A stretch of 64,000 nucleotides of DNA, from contig OX352763.1 of assembly GCA_947095585.1 (NCBI GenBank), positions 16,851,462 to 16,915,461 of the forward strand, read 5' to 3'. Position numbers and translations under genes: made by a program. The stretch's first letter is position 1. Each line of letters begins with the position of its first letter. The notes beneath the pieces are model-generated. The model was not told the origin of the DNA. It saw only the letters and a program-made list of their open reading frames with translations, and did no database searches. This DNA is from Nephrocerus scutellatus. Lineage: Eukaryota > Arthropoda > Insecta > Diptera > Pipunculidae. Of this stretch, positions 1 to 10,640 are shown one piece after another.

Positions 1-82
1 CGCGTATTTCTGGTTCCATGCTGTTATCCACTGTAGCAGCCGAGATAGTAAAAGAATTGCACTACTTCAAATTCGCGCTCCA

Positions 83-1012
83 CTATTTGAATTGAGGGAC
101 TAATGTTGGATCTTCCACTCGCTGACGTGGCCACGATGTACTTTTTTCTTTCTCTTTTATGTGCAGCCCCAGATTTTGTGCCACCTGCTCGATCTGGATG
201 ATAGCTTCCTGTTCAACACTTGGGTTTCTAACAACGATGTTAAAATCATCTGCGTAAGCCAGTATCTGCATGGACTTATAGAGGATTGTTCCTCTTACTG
301 TTACGCCAGAGTCTCGGATCTCTTTCTCCAACGTCAGGTTGAAGAAGTCGCAGGCCAGTCCATCCCCTTGTCGGAGCCCGTTATAGAAGTTGATTGTGCT
401 TGATAGTGATCCGGATATTTTTACTTGGCTTATAACATTGGTCATGGTCAACCTACACAGTCGTGTCAGTTTATTTGGGATGCCAAATTCTCTCATGGCT
501 TTATAAAGTTCTTCTGCGTCTCTGCTATCATAGGTGGCTTTAAGGTCTATAAGGAGATGGTGAAGTGAGTTTTGAAACTCTAGACATTTTTCCATCACCT
601 GCATAAGGGTGTAAATCTGATCAGTTGTTGATTTGCGTGGGATGAAGCCGCACAAGTATTGACCATTGATAACTTTAGCGTATTGGGCTATCCTGTCTTG
701 TAGGATAGAGGAGAAAATCTTATATGCAATACTCAACAACGTTATACCAAGATAATTGCTACAGGTATTGATATCTTCTTTCTTATGCATGGGGGACAGG
801 ATGCCTCTTCGCCAGTCTTCTGGCATCACTTCTTCCTCCCATACTTGCACAATTGGTTCATGAATTGCTTGGTTTATTGCGGGACCTCCTGTTTTAATCA
901 GCTCCTCTGGCATTTCATCAGATCCCGGGGCCTTATTATTTTTGAGCTGATTTATCGCTCTGCTAACTTCATCTATGCTTGGTGGCGGCAACATAGTGTG
1001 GTCTTCGGTCAT
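83..1012 (-). pseudogene. Reverse transcriptase domain of family A copy A1
   Basis: A 309-codon open stretch carries the main fingers and palm blocks of a non-LTR reverse transcriptase. These are KNNKAPGSDEMPEELIK (about residues 24-40), a motif A variant LLIDLKATYDS (about 153-163, with the catalytic Asp near 156), the RQGDG block (about 214-218) and an intact YADD box (residues 253-256). The family would copy element RNA into DNA at a nicked target site. The last 20 or so codons are out of frame: the homologous KYIVATSAS stretch is readable in another frame, so a frameshift lies near 140-150. The catalytic motifs look intact, but the ORF is only a fragment, lacks a continuous thumb/C-terminus and is not expected to be active. 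Confidence 0.88.
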
Positions 1013-1074
1013 TGGTGATTGGTGAAGCCTCCAATTCCTCAGTTAGTTGGTCACTAAGCAAATCATGAAAGTGC

Positions 1075-1713
1075 TCATCCCATTGCTCTTAGATGCCTTT
1101 GAGATCGGCGATTACCCTCTTTGTCTTTGCAGTATATGCAACGCGGTGTGTATTGCGTCATACCGCGTACTCTTTGGTAGAACTTCCACGCTTGGTTCGG
1201 TCCTCGCTCTCTGTACTGTTCTAGTTCACGGACGAAATTCTTCTCCCAGGCTGCTTTCTTTCGCCGGTGAACTGTTTTTTCATATCTTCTGAGCCCTTTA
1301 TATTCATCTTCGCGTGTCCGCGATCTATGAGATTGTTGCATTGCTCAGTACGCAAACATTCTTACGTTTAGCCGCTAGCTTACATTCGTCATCGAACCAG
1401 TCGTTCCGATCTCTACGACTACTGCCTCGAGAATGGAGCCAGCAGTACTAACGACAGTATTCTTAAGGCGTGTCCATTTCTCTTCTACGCCCGGCATCAC
1501 AGCCACAGGATTTACTCTTCCAGCATTTAGGGCGAGTCCTATCGCTTGACCGTAGTTGTTTCTGGTGTCTTCGTTGCGAATGGCAGCCGTATTGACTCGA
1601 ATCTGATTCGCGGAAGCTGTCTTTCTTGATGATAAATTCCGCGCTCGGAGCAACTTACCAACAAGATAGTGGTCCGAGTCGACGTTGGCACCTCGGTACG
1701 TTCGTACCGTCAT
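1075..1713 (-). pseudogene. Endonuclease end and linker of copy A1
   Basis: Two open stretches (1713-1375 and 1341-1075) in different frames encode the region between endonuclease and RT. The first contains RTYRGANVDSDHYLVG, the end of an APE-type endonuclease (the SDH triad part is visible). The second contains RRYEKTVHRRKKAAWEKN and MTQYTPRCIY, a basic linker that is also found in copy A2 at 36545-36870. Frame changes between the stretches show decay. Confidence 0.75.
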
Positions 1714-1850
1714 CAGATTTGGATTGTGTCTATCAACACGTGGTCTATTTGGTTGCGAGTGGCTCCATCAGGAGTAACCCAGGTGGCTTTGTGGATATTT
1801 TTACGCTTTTTTTTGTACTGGAGGAAAATTAACAGCGGCCACCATGAGGA

Positions 1851-2208
1851 GGTTGATAGCACTTAAACCAGTCAGAGATAGTTGCAGCCACATGCATTTC
1901 TGAATCATTCTGTGTTATTCGCTCTACTCGGCCGATGGCTGCCACTACGCCACTTCGTTTTTTAGTAAATGTTTTAAAAAAAGCAAAACTTTTCAATTAG
2001 TTTATAATTTGCAGAGAGATATTCCACTATGGACAAAAAAGTCTGAACCTTCATGGAAATTCCATTTTATTTCATCTTCTGTTCATTGTGATACAAATCC
2101 TGCCTTCTAAACAAATTCAGCGAGAAAGAAACACACTCCGAGCTCTCTCACTCACTGAATTTTTCTAAAGTTTCAGTAGAGACACAGATGTCCAGCAATA
2201 ATCGTTGG
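1851..2208. other. Unassigned spacer
   Basis: No gene or repeat was recognised between the broken 5' end of copy A1 and the next RT fragment. The GC content of 1851-1965 is higher than that of the AT-rich stretch after it, so this part may still be transposon-derived. Confidence 0.4.
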
Positions 2209-2720
2209 CTATGTCAGCCATGGGTATCTTGTAGTGGTTGGTATTCGCAGCAATACCGCTGTTGCCAAACATTGCTTTGTTCGGCCATCCTTAGTACGTG
2301 ACGATTCGATATTTTTTGCCTCCTCCAGCTTCACTCTTGACAACATCTTGTACGTTGCATATTTTCCTAATTTCGTACAGCTGGTATATCCAGGATAGCG
2401 TTTGCATTTCTGTTTTGGATACAAGACAGATGCTTCGGTGATTTTTGTGTCAACCCCCGTTTCCGTGATGTATGTTAGCGTGGGGGCAACACAGGTTTTG
2501 TAGATGCGAATTTCGCTTTTAACGATTTGTCCCTCAGGCATCTTGCTGTGTGCAATGCTTTGTTTGCTTCTGAGTTGACTTTTGTCATCAAGTCGTTGGA
2601 GGAGGTTATTTATGTGCCCAGCGTAGATAGTTAAAATCCATGACCGACTCAATGCTTTCGCAGTATACCCCGTCAGCTTGCATTTCAGATGTTGTCGTAG
2701 AATTTTTAGGTTACCTTTGC
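2209..2720 (-). pseudogene. Non-LTR RT C-terminal fragment (family D)
   Basis: The minus strand encodes a decayed C-terminal region of an RTE/craniofacial-type RT protein. A block readable as TSSNDLMT (about 2600-2620, in a second frame) is followed by SEIRIYKTCVAPTLTYITET (about 2510-2450), which matches the usual 'IYKTCVRPTLTYATETRAD' pattern of these proteins. The rest needs frame changes (NVQDVVK-like at about 2360-2330). It has no catalytic box and is a 5'-truncated relic. It is oriented like copy A1 but differs from family A in sequence. Confidence 0.7.
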
Positions 2721-3276
2721 ATTTTTAGGCAAACACATGTGTGGAGCAACAAGGTGCTTCCGGCACCGAGGTGGTAAAGTTCTGCAGTTTTGTTTGTGTT
2801 GAAATACCCACTTTGGTGAAAATGGGCCTCATTACTCATAATCAGGTTACGAAGAAATTCCCCATTTTCTTAGTTCACTCGTTGAATCCACACTGCATGC
2901 ATAATTAAGGCGCTTCCGATGGTCCGTTGACTCTTATTCTTTCACTAGTTGCACGTTGTGTGCGAATTTTTTTTTCAATTTGGACTTTAAGGGAACTCCG
3001 CCTTGCTACGAGGGTAGCATGCCGGTGCAAAGCCCGGGTGAAGGAGGAGGCCTTGAGGCACCGGATTATTCCTATCCTCAGTAAAAGCTATTTCTAACCC
3101 AAGGTGGAACAGCGTACGCCGCAGAATACATGGCTGAGAAGAGCTTAGTCGCTAGTATCCCAACTCCGAATACCTTTTCTTCTTCTTCGGTTTTAACTGG
3201 CCCTCCTTTGACATACCGCGCTCTGACAAGAGTGACATCTTTTCCCGGTTATTCGTAGGTTCCAAAAGAAAGGACA
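2721..3276. other. Spacer, no gene recognised
   Basis: There is no coding region I can support here. The stretch 3000-3240 is GC-richer than its surroundings. It may be the 5' part of the element carrying the gag-like ORF that follows. Confidence 0.3.
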
Positions 3277-3382
3277 TTAATAAAATATATAAGACCGATG
3301 CATCTCAAACCGCATCAACCTCGAGTCCTGCTGCTGCGCAACCCGTTGTATCCAGAGAAGCTGGTGAGCTCTCGACCTTATT

Positions 3383-3742
3383 TTGGCCCCAACCGTACGG
3401 TCCGCAGTTGACCAGGCGAATCTTTCAGAGTTTGACGCCGTAAGTGCCCCTTCTGAATCCCGCGAGGGTTTTGGAATCGAGGACGTGGAGCAATCCACTT
3501 CTGATTCTGATGCATCCACATTTTTTGATGCATGTAGTGTCATCTCGGATAAATCGGAAAGCTCTTCCATTGGGAAGGCATTAGATGGACTACAGATCCA
3601 CCAACAAAGGGACGGATTCTTTAAATTTAACTCACTAGAGAGAAGGCGACTTAAACATGCTTTACGCATTGGCAAGGATAGAGAGAGTGCACTTTCTTTT
3701 GCCAAAGCCGCCCCTTCAACTTCAGCATCTAGGGAGGACTAA
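3383..3742 (+). pseudogene. Gag-like ORF1 fragment of a non-LTR retrotransposon
   Basis: A 119-codon open stretch on the plus strand begins with an acidic, Ser-rich segment (SESREGFGIEDVEQSTSDSD, about residues 25-44). It ends with a basic block, LERRRLKHALRIGKDRESAL, and a Ser/Thr-rich tail. The combination 'xRRRLxxALxxGKxREEAL' is a recurring feature of ORF1 (gag-like, RNA-binding) proteins of I/LOA-type insect LINEs. No zinc knuckles follow and the frame closes at TAA, so this is at most the N-terminal part. The antisense strand is also open over the same region, but that reading has no recognisable motif. Confidence 0.45.
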
Positions 3743-6229
3743 TTAGCTCCATCACAACGCGGAGGGCGCATCCGTTACCATCAGCATATAAGGTTTTCCT
3801 TTCCCGGAAAACTGACATATTATTCTTTAAGACACTATATTAAGTCTACGGACTGGAATCAGTATCGGGAACTTGTCCTCAGACAAGGTTTGTCTGCACG
3901 TGTACCACACACATCTTCAGTTCGGAAAGGTTAAATGGGCAGTAGGCTCTTCCAAAACGTTCAAAGCTAGGGGCGGCGATTAGATATTTCAGCGTTTCTA
4001 CAGAAGGTAATCGATCTCATCATACCGGGTATGATTACTTTAAAAAGTTCTTATTTATATCAAAATGTCGTAAGAAGTAAATCGCTCTTTAAAGATTTGC
4101 TAAGCACTTTGGGATTTACAATATATTTCCTACATTCAGGGCGTTTGTTTCGTGACCTACGTGCTATGAGGACAGTCGACGGTCTATATGTGTACTCATA
4201 GTTGGTGTGTCATTTAGAATTTATGTGCATGAGGACACTAACCATTTTACGGTGGCTCATAGTTTTTTTCTTAACTTCTGCTCTCTCCTCCATCTACTCC
4301 ACTATTTGAATTGCGAGACCAATGTTGGATCCTACCATAATAATTTTCAACAGGAAATCTCACTTTTGAGATTAAAAAATAACGCGCTTGACACTAAAGT
4401 TATACTACGTGCAGTGCATTGTCCGATTACACTGCTTGCTAAAAAGAATTATGTCGAAAGCGCAGAGCGGTAAAAACCAACAAAGAAAAAATCCGAGAAG
4501 GAAATATTACTCGAGCTTCCTAATGCCATAATTCATAAATTCATCCGCCCATAGAATGGGATAAATCAAAAATTAAATGAGCCATAAAAACAGCAACTCA
4601 GCTCCAGTACGAATAAAGGGAGGAATTATTTCTGGTCAGTGGACGGACCCCAGACGTTTTTGTATTACTTGCCTTCTTAGCATCGTGTTGATAGCATTTA
4701 CATACCGTTAGTTCCGCTGACAATCACAATGAATTCTTTCAAGGAAAGCTATGCACAAAAAAACAGTTTTTATTGAAAAAAAGCTAAGTTTGCGATCTGA
4801 AATGAAAAAGTGTAATATGCTTGTAATGATATCACCTCTCATCCACACGGAAAGTCAGACAGGGAGAGATTTCCGTTTGAACAACTAATCTACTTAAGTA
4901 CTGGGATTTATTTAAATTCATTTCCATCCCCTTGGTGCAGTGACCCAGCAACGAATCTAGGACGCGTTGATTAACTGAACAGATGAGCAGTTCGATTGAT
5001 TTGATTTACAAAAAACGCATACCACCGGAGGGGCCAGAGCGAATTCTAGTAAGTAATTCATTGGAGGAAATATTTAAATGGAAATTTCAAAACAGGATCT
5101 GAAGTAGGCAAATCTCTCCTTGCTGTGTTTGTTTTATATTTCAAGTAGAGTCCTTGATGTGTTTGCTCAATATTTCAAGTTGAGTGGCTCTTATAGGAAA
5201 TTAAACACAAAGAAGCCAATTATAGGATTTTTCCACGGACTTCCGATATTAGAGATTGGCGTTGTTATAGCTAAGCTTTGTGCAAAAGGAAAAAATTGGA
5301 ATCTTCTTGACAGCGTTTTTTCTTTTAATCAAAGGAAATCAAGACGGGGTTTCCACAGCTGCGAGTGCAATTACTGGAGGAACTTCAAACAACGGAGGAT
5401 TGGTAGGAAATATAACATGAATCAATATTCGTACCTAAATATTAAAGTAATATTTTGAAGGAAATGCTAAAAACTAGGAAATTAAAATTTTTACCCATAA
5501 CGGGTTTTACATTTAGAGCGCCTGATTTTGTTTTCATTAAAGAGCCCAACACCATTCAAATGTCCTCCAAAGAAACGCATACACGAATGAATTCTTTGAA
5601 TCAAAATTTACATAACTTTTTGCATAAATTGGACGATAGGCCGACAAGAAAGCGTTTTATGTTAGATCTTTCGTCGTCTTAAGTATCTGGCTTACTGGAA
5701 TAGATCGTGGGCTTGAGTGTCCATTTATAGAGATAACTTTGAACTCAATAACTCGAGTGTTTGGCTGACTGTGTAGCACGTGGTTACCTAGGTACTGGTT
5801 GTAGGAAACCAAAGTATTGAAAGAAAGTCCTTATATTCCCTGCCTGGAGATCAATCTCAGATAATAAAATGCAACATAGTACTCATCTTCAATTCCAGCG
5901 TTTAGTACTGCTGTGATACTTGGAGGGTGATGGACCAAAAATCACACAAACTAAATGGGTTTTCAATTGGAACGACCCCATTTTACCAAGAAGTTTTCTT
6001 GGCTATGGAGTTTCTTTGACTTCAACTTAACATTTAATCCTGAAAAAATAATCGCTTCAACAACCTTTGTCTTAATTTTGTATCAAAGTTGGCGTTCGAC
6101 TGGAGAACTTAACGTGCGCTTATCATTCCTTGCAAAGATGCCCGTTGCTGGCCCAATGGCTTTGTAAATAAGCATTTTGAATTCGCTAAATGTAATAAAG
6201 TACACGAACATTGACTGAGTACACCCATT
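3743..6229. other. AT-rich spacer without a supported gene
   Basis: Short open frames near 5120-5458 and 5455-5682 show no recognisable domain, signal or splice context and are probably chance ORFs. Apart from the 41-bp family A scrap at 4293, nothing was recognised. Confidence 0.4.
4293..4333 (-). mobile_element. Very short family A fragment
   Basis: About 40 bases here closely match part of copy A1 (about 79-118) and copy A2 (about 35751-35790). The shared core is CTCCACTATTTGAATT followed by GACCAATGTTGGATC. In the full copies this lies just after the RT palm domain. The neighbouring bases do not continue the match. Confidence 0.55.
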
Positions 6230-6283
6230 ATACCCTGTACACCCTGTACACCTAGTTCACCCAGTACACAAAGTACACCCAGT
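6222..6283. repeat. Degenerate short tandem repeat, CCCAGTACA/CCCTGTACA-like
   Basis: About six imperfect copies of a 9-10 base unit (ACCCNGTAC) lie in tandem just upstream of the family B RT fragment. Confidence 0.6.
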
Positions 6284-6390
6284 GAGTATACTGTGTGGCA
6301 ACGCAGTCACTACCAATGGATATTGCTACCGGACCATGTTGACTGACTGTATTTGAGATAAATTGGAAGAAGTTGAATTGAAACATATGT

Positions 6391-6620
6391 GTGTTTCAAC
6401 AACAAGACGCACTAAAGAACAACAAGTCGGTAGGACTAGATGGTATACCCGCAGAGCTTCTGCGTGCAGCTCCAACGGCTTTTATATCCTCTTGTAGAGA
6501 GAGCTTGGGAGGCAGAAAGTTTCCCCGACGAGTGGAAGAAGATACACTCGATGCCGAACAAGCAGAACAAGAGACCCACAAGGGGATACAGGACATAAAC
6601 AAGAAAAAGAACAAGAAGAC
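6391..6620 (+). pseudogene. RT N-terminal fragment (family B)
   Basis: The frame starts QDALKNNKSVGLDGIPAELL and continues with a frameshifted 'ESLGGRKFPRRVEE'. This is the fingers block of an RTE/craniofacial-type RT ('KNNKAxGxDGIPAELxK'). The same block occurs at 51107-51170 (KSLGLDGIPAELLYAAP). There is no catalytic domain. The frame runs directly into the tandem duplication at 6624. Confidence 0.7.
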
Positions 6621-6623
6621 AGA

Positions 6624-6865
6624 TCTACATGTCACACAGCTGGCTTAATAATCGAGTCATTGAAGTCGATATTTGATGATCGTATTATCTCCAGAAATGG
6701 AGCAGTCAATTGGCCGCATCGTTCGTGTTTTTTACCCGAACGGCTCTACATGTCACACAGCTGGCTAAACAATCTAGTCATTGAAGTCGATATTTGATGA
6801 CCGTATTATCTCCAGAAATGGAGCAGTCTATTGGCCGTATTGTACGTGTTTTTTTTACAACTCTG
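6624..6865. repeat. Tandem duplication, 2 x about 121 bp
   Basis: The segment starting TCTACATGTCACACAGCTGG at 6624 repeats at 6745 with a few substitutions, including the internal GAAGTCGATATTTGATGA block. It follows the family B RT fragment, so the unit may be RT-derived sequence that was duplicated. Confidence 0.9.
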
Positions 6866-7039
6866 ATATAGGTAGTTCAAAACCTATTTTATAAAAAAAA
6901 AACAAAATGAGAGGCACTTAATGAAAATTCAATTACAAGTATGAGTCAACCATTTATTGTTTGTGCCAAAGACTTTTCAGCGAAAGCGTATATTCACCAA
7001 GAATGAATCTCTGAACTTAACTGTACGTCCGAAGATGGG

Positions 7040-8111
7040 CTTCAAGGTATAAGCTGATAGAGAACCACAAGAGAAATAAAAGCCTTTTAGATAGTAGCCA
7101 AATCAGAGGGAGTGAAATATTGCTTGCACTGGGTTAGAAAACCTTATCATTTCTCAGCATTCTTGGCGACGTGGTCAGTGTGGTCATTCCAAAGAAGCTT
7201 GCGAGTTTTTCAATTTCCTCGATGCAAATGTCACTCAAGAATATTGGTTTTGGAGTTAGAATTCGCTTATACTACATGAGACGGCACTGGAAACTTTAAA
7301 TTGTACCCGATTATTTTCTCCCCATTGTATTATGCTGTCTCGGTCAGAATTTAACGAGCTTAACACACGTTCCTCAAACTAAGCTGGGAGTGCTGTCATC
7401 AGGGAAAGAGTAAACTGGATTATAAGAAATGGACAAGGGATCATAATTAAATATGAGAAAAAGTATCGGAGACAATACAGAGCCCTGCCGAACGCCACCA
7501 TATATGTGATGAATTTCAGATTTCAAACCGTCCAGAACCATTTGGATTGATCGGTCCAAAAGAAATCTTGTAATCCAATGAAGCAGTTTTACACCGGCGC
7601 CATAAGTGCGTATTTTAGACAAAAGAGTTTGATGCCAAACTGTGTCAAATGCCTTGGAAATATCTAGTGCAATAACTTTGCTTTCACCAAATTGATGCAA
7701 AGACCGTTTCTACTGATCAATTACATATACCATCAAATCACCAGTAGAACGTTGCCGACGATATCCGTACTGCCGGTCACTAAGGATTACGTTAGTTTCA
7801 AGATATTTCATGGGCTGATAATTGATCGGCGTTAGAATAACGACGGAAAGAATGGGTGTAGGTGCTATGAGTCACTACGAATTGCTAGCTTTTTAGGCTA
7901 TTTGCTGAACAAAGGCTGTTTTCAAACTTTTCGGGAAGAGTCCAGAAGAATTGGATATACTATAGAAAAGCTTACGCAGTTGTAATGCCACCTTGAAAGA
8001 CCACCTCTTCAGAACTAATGGGGAAATACGATCTGGCCCAGCGAATTTGTGAGTGTTGATATAGTTTAAAACTCTATAAACTGCACTTTTATGAATGTAG
8101 ATTTGTCCCAT
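7040..8111 (-). pseudogene. Reverse transcriptase relic of a jockey/CR1-like LINE (family C)
   Basis: On the minus strand from 8111 downward, several frames give an RT in the correct order. First comes FPKSLKTAFVQQI (about 7930), then DRQYGYRRQRSTGDLMVYVI (about 7790-7735), then IALDISKAFDTVWHQTLLSK (about 7675-7615), which is motif A. GGVRQGSVLSP (motif B, about 7500-7470) follows. The catalytic box is mutated to FPDD where family C has FADD (about 7405). Further on, a frame reads KQYFTPSDLATI (about 7120-7080), matching the C-terminal region at 43194. Frameshifts and the broken catalytic box make it inactive. Orientation is the same as kek, which lies upstream of it. Confidence 0.9.
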
Positions 8112-8536
8112 ATAGTGGTAGGTACAGGCGGCAGCACTGCATAATTTTAAAGCGTGGAACTAACTGCAAAATTCAATAAACTGCCTATAAATTCCACACC
8201 GTAGTAATTTGTATAAAGCATGTGATTAATTCTTATGTGACACAATTAATCGGGTCTAATTTGTGCTTATTGCTGTTGGAGCATAACACGCGTGTTTAAC
8301 AAAAGGTTTTTTTTGTTAAACAAAATGTGTAACAAACAAGTATTCCTCGTCTGATATGATTAATTAAACTGCTGTGGCATTGTAATCAATGCAGTACAAG
8401 TAATAGCTGGGATTGCATTCCCACATCCGCTTCTCATCTAATACAATTGAACGAAGGAAATTCTAAAGGCATTAGCCGGGAAATTTATTGCTACAGAAAA
8501 ACAAATGACCAACTACACCAACTCTGTGAAACGAAA
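8112..8536. other. Spacer inside the putative kek intron
   Basis: AT-rich DNA with no ORF or repeat recognised. It lies 3' of the kek donor site, so it would be intronic if the kek transcript continues leftwards. Confidence 0.4.
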
Positions 8537-8610
8537 TTAAAACAATTGAAACAATTTAACTGATGGCAGTGATGAGTGGCTGTTGACTGGGATCCGTTGA
8601 ATCCTTAGCA

Positions 8611-8620
8611 GCTTACCTTC
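8611..8620 (-). promoter_or_regulatory. Splice donor ending the kek exon
   Basis: On the minus strand the sequence is GAAG|GTAAGC, with the last exonic base at 8617. It matches the consensus AG|GTRAG and splits the Gly559 codon after its first base. The residues encoded beyond it are not family-like. No matching acceptor exon was identified to the left. Confidence 0.7.
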
Positions 8621-10291
8621 AATGTTTTTCTCCAGATACGTTTTCTCCGATTGCCCCAGTTGAGTCTCGTTCAGAGTGTCACGAAGAAGATGATGATGCT
8701 GATGATTGTGACGCTGATGTAGAAGATGCAGTGCTCCGCCTCCGCCATTCCCGAGTGTGGTGTGTTTAATTGCTTCAGTATATTTGTCGTTGACTCCGGA
8801 ATGATACCCACCGACGACCAGTGTGCCCCCACTGGAATTAAATCCATTCAAATTTGTCTTCTGGAGTAAATGATGATGATTCTGCGATGTCCCATTATCG
8901 GTGCCTACATCGCCGATGCTGCCGTTACTGTCCATAAGACCACCGCTGCCACCACCACCACCAACAACGCCGCCGCCACTGCTCGTCGTCCCCAGATGAT
9001 GGTGATGATGCTGATTAATCGCCTTGAATCGCTTGTAAATGCAACATGTGACCATCGCCAGAAACACGGAAGCACTCAGTAAGCCAAGCGCCATCAGACA
9101 AATCACTATAATCAGATTGCTCTGCAGGAAGAGGTCCTTTTGGCTCGGCTTCTGCACGAGAAGACTCATTTGAACAGCATCTTTGCCGCCGGCGTTCTCC
9201 GCCAGACACGTGTAGATTCCCTCGTCACTTTTCTCAGCACCGAGTATTGTCAGTCGTGATATAAATATATCCCTGCCAAATTCCTTCTCCTGTGACTGCT
9301 CCTCGCGCAGCAATTGAATGTTCACCCGCGCCTGGTGGTGCTGACCATTGTTGTACATCTGTTTGTTGTAGTCCCAGGCGATTAGTGTGTTCGGAGACGC
9401 GTGCACCCTACAAATCAGCGTCACATTCTCCTTGGATGTGTTAATTGAGGCACCCCGCGACGGATAGATAATCTTCGGTTTGCATGCAAATGCCTCCGGC
9501 TGGTCCTCGATCCACAGCATGCCACGCAGGTGAGATGGGTAGTAGCATGACGTGGGCGGCGTGTAAAGATTTCGCTTTAGAGCAAAATCACGGAAAACCT
9601 GCAATTCACACGTACAATTCCACGGATTCATCTCCAACGACAGACTTGTCAGCCTCTTCAGCGACTCGAATGGTTCCTTCCGCAGGAAACTCAGATGATT
9701 GCCGCTCAAGTATATTTGAGACAGCAACGGCACATTAACGAAAACTTCCGTGCTGACGTGCGAAATGCGATTCTCCTTCAACTCAACCTTGTGCAAGTAC
9801 TTCAGATTCTGAAAAACCCCATCGTCCAAGGACTCCAACAGATTACTATTTAGAATAAGGGATCGCACCTTCACCAGACTTGCGAAGAGATTCGCCTGCA
9901 GTGTTCGAAGCAGATTATTCGACAAGTCCAGCTCAATTAGGATTTCAAGCGATCGCAAGGCGTAAGGGTCGAGATTCTCTAGCGAACAGTTTCTCATGAA
10001 GAGTTTGTGCAGATTCTGCAGTCGGGCCGTCAGAAAGGCATTCTCCTCGAGGAACGTGATGCGATTGTGCGACAAGTCGAGCACTTGCAACTCCGAGCTG
10101 AGATTCTCGGGCACCGTCGAAACGCTAATGTTCTTGCAGTCGGCCGTTTTCTTGCCCGAATTCCATTTGCATCTGCAATCGCCGCAATCCACCAGCCAGT
10201 CGCCGTTAACCAAAGTGAATTTCGCCAGCAGCATGTGGTGGAAAATTACAATATAACCATACAGAATTAGTCCTTCGGCAAAGATTTTCAT
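8617..10291 (-). CDS. kek: Kekkon-family LRR-Ig transmembrane receptor, main coding exon (3' exon missing)
   Basis: This exon encodes 558 codons plus one base of a single-pass cell-surface receptor. In order it has a signal peptide (hydrophobic, about residues 8-28), a Cys-rich LRR N-cap (C36, C39, C41, C52), about six to seven leucine-rich repeats (67-220), an LRR C-cap starting NPWNCTC (C226, C228, C249, C270), one Ig domain (C294, W306, and DEGIYTC ending at C362) and a transmembrane helix (about 392-417). The cytoplasmic tail is His- and Gly-rich. This architecture defines the kekkon family; some fly members modulate EGF-receptor or BMP signalling. I cannot resolve the paralogue by eye; kek4 or kek3 is my leaning. 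The start is the only Met before the signal peptide, in the context AAAAAATG. The frame stays open to a stop at 8537, but a consensus donor at 8616 suggests that the last 25 codons are intron read-through. Confidence 0.93.
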
Positions 10292-10640
10292 TTTTTGTTT
10301 CGCGTTCGTTCTTTGTCTGCCTCTGTGACGAGATATGAGTGTGTTTGGATTTCACTATAGCCTCTGCTTGAGCGCTGTATGTCCTGGACTTCTGGTTTTT
10401 GTAAATCGCCGCCGCCGTGTGCGAGAAATGTCCTTAATCGCATGTACCTAGGTTGTTAGTGTACTTTTGATGTGTCTGATGTTTGGTGTCGCATGAGCCT
10501 CTCTGGGTCGTTCACTGTGTGTACTGATTGCATGTGCAGAGCTGAAGCTGGAAATGGATCCTTGTCAGAGTCGTCGTAGCAAAGCGAAAGAAAACAATGC
10601 CGTAAAGCGTATATAACCACATGTCAAGGAGGAGCACAAA
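10292..10640 (-). promoter_or_regulatory. kek 5' flank / 5' UTR region with a possible TATA element
   Basis: The region upstream of the kek ATG is GC-richer than the surrounding DNA, as 5' UTRs often are. A TATATA-containing element on the minus strand lies near 10612-10606. A TCAGTA initiator-like hexamer lies at 10527-10522, but the spacing between the two is not that of a canonical TATA-Inr pair. The transcription start therefore cannot be fixed from sequence. Confidence 0.25.

Larger units (their letters stand above)
1..1850 (-). mobile_element. RTE-like non-LTR retrotransposon, copy A1 (family A)
   Basis: Reading the minus strand from about 1850 down to 1 gives, in order, the end of an apurinic-type endonuclease (IHKATW-type and GANVDSDHYLVG motifs, about 1830-1640), a linker (about 1620-1020) and a reverse transcriptase (1012-83). 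The 3' end lies outside the window. The 5' part of the endonuclease is missing beyond about 1850, so the copy is 5' truncated. Frameshifts separate the pieces. The same order and very similar DNA recur at 35115-36876 and 62395-63375. The RTE-like assignment is inferred from endonuclease-linker-RT order and motif style, not from a database search. Confidence 0.85.

Noticed and set aside
83..1012. A host gene encoding an RT-like protein
   Set aside because: It is flanked by endonuclease and linker remnants, frameshifted at the end, and repeated several times in the window.
3277..3705. 142-codon minus-strand ORF opposite the gag-like frame
   Set aside because: The plus-strand frame has the recognisable basic ORF1 block; the minus reading has none and no kek-like tail features.
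8537..8615. The last 25 codons of the kek frame as genuine C-terminus
   Set aside because: They follow a consensus splice donor and show no kekkon-like features, so intron read-through is more likely.
8870..10270. Several open frames antisense to the kek exon
   Set aside because: They are shadows of the real exon; they have no domain, and the sense frame has complete LRR, Ig and TM features.
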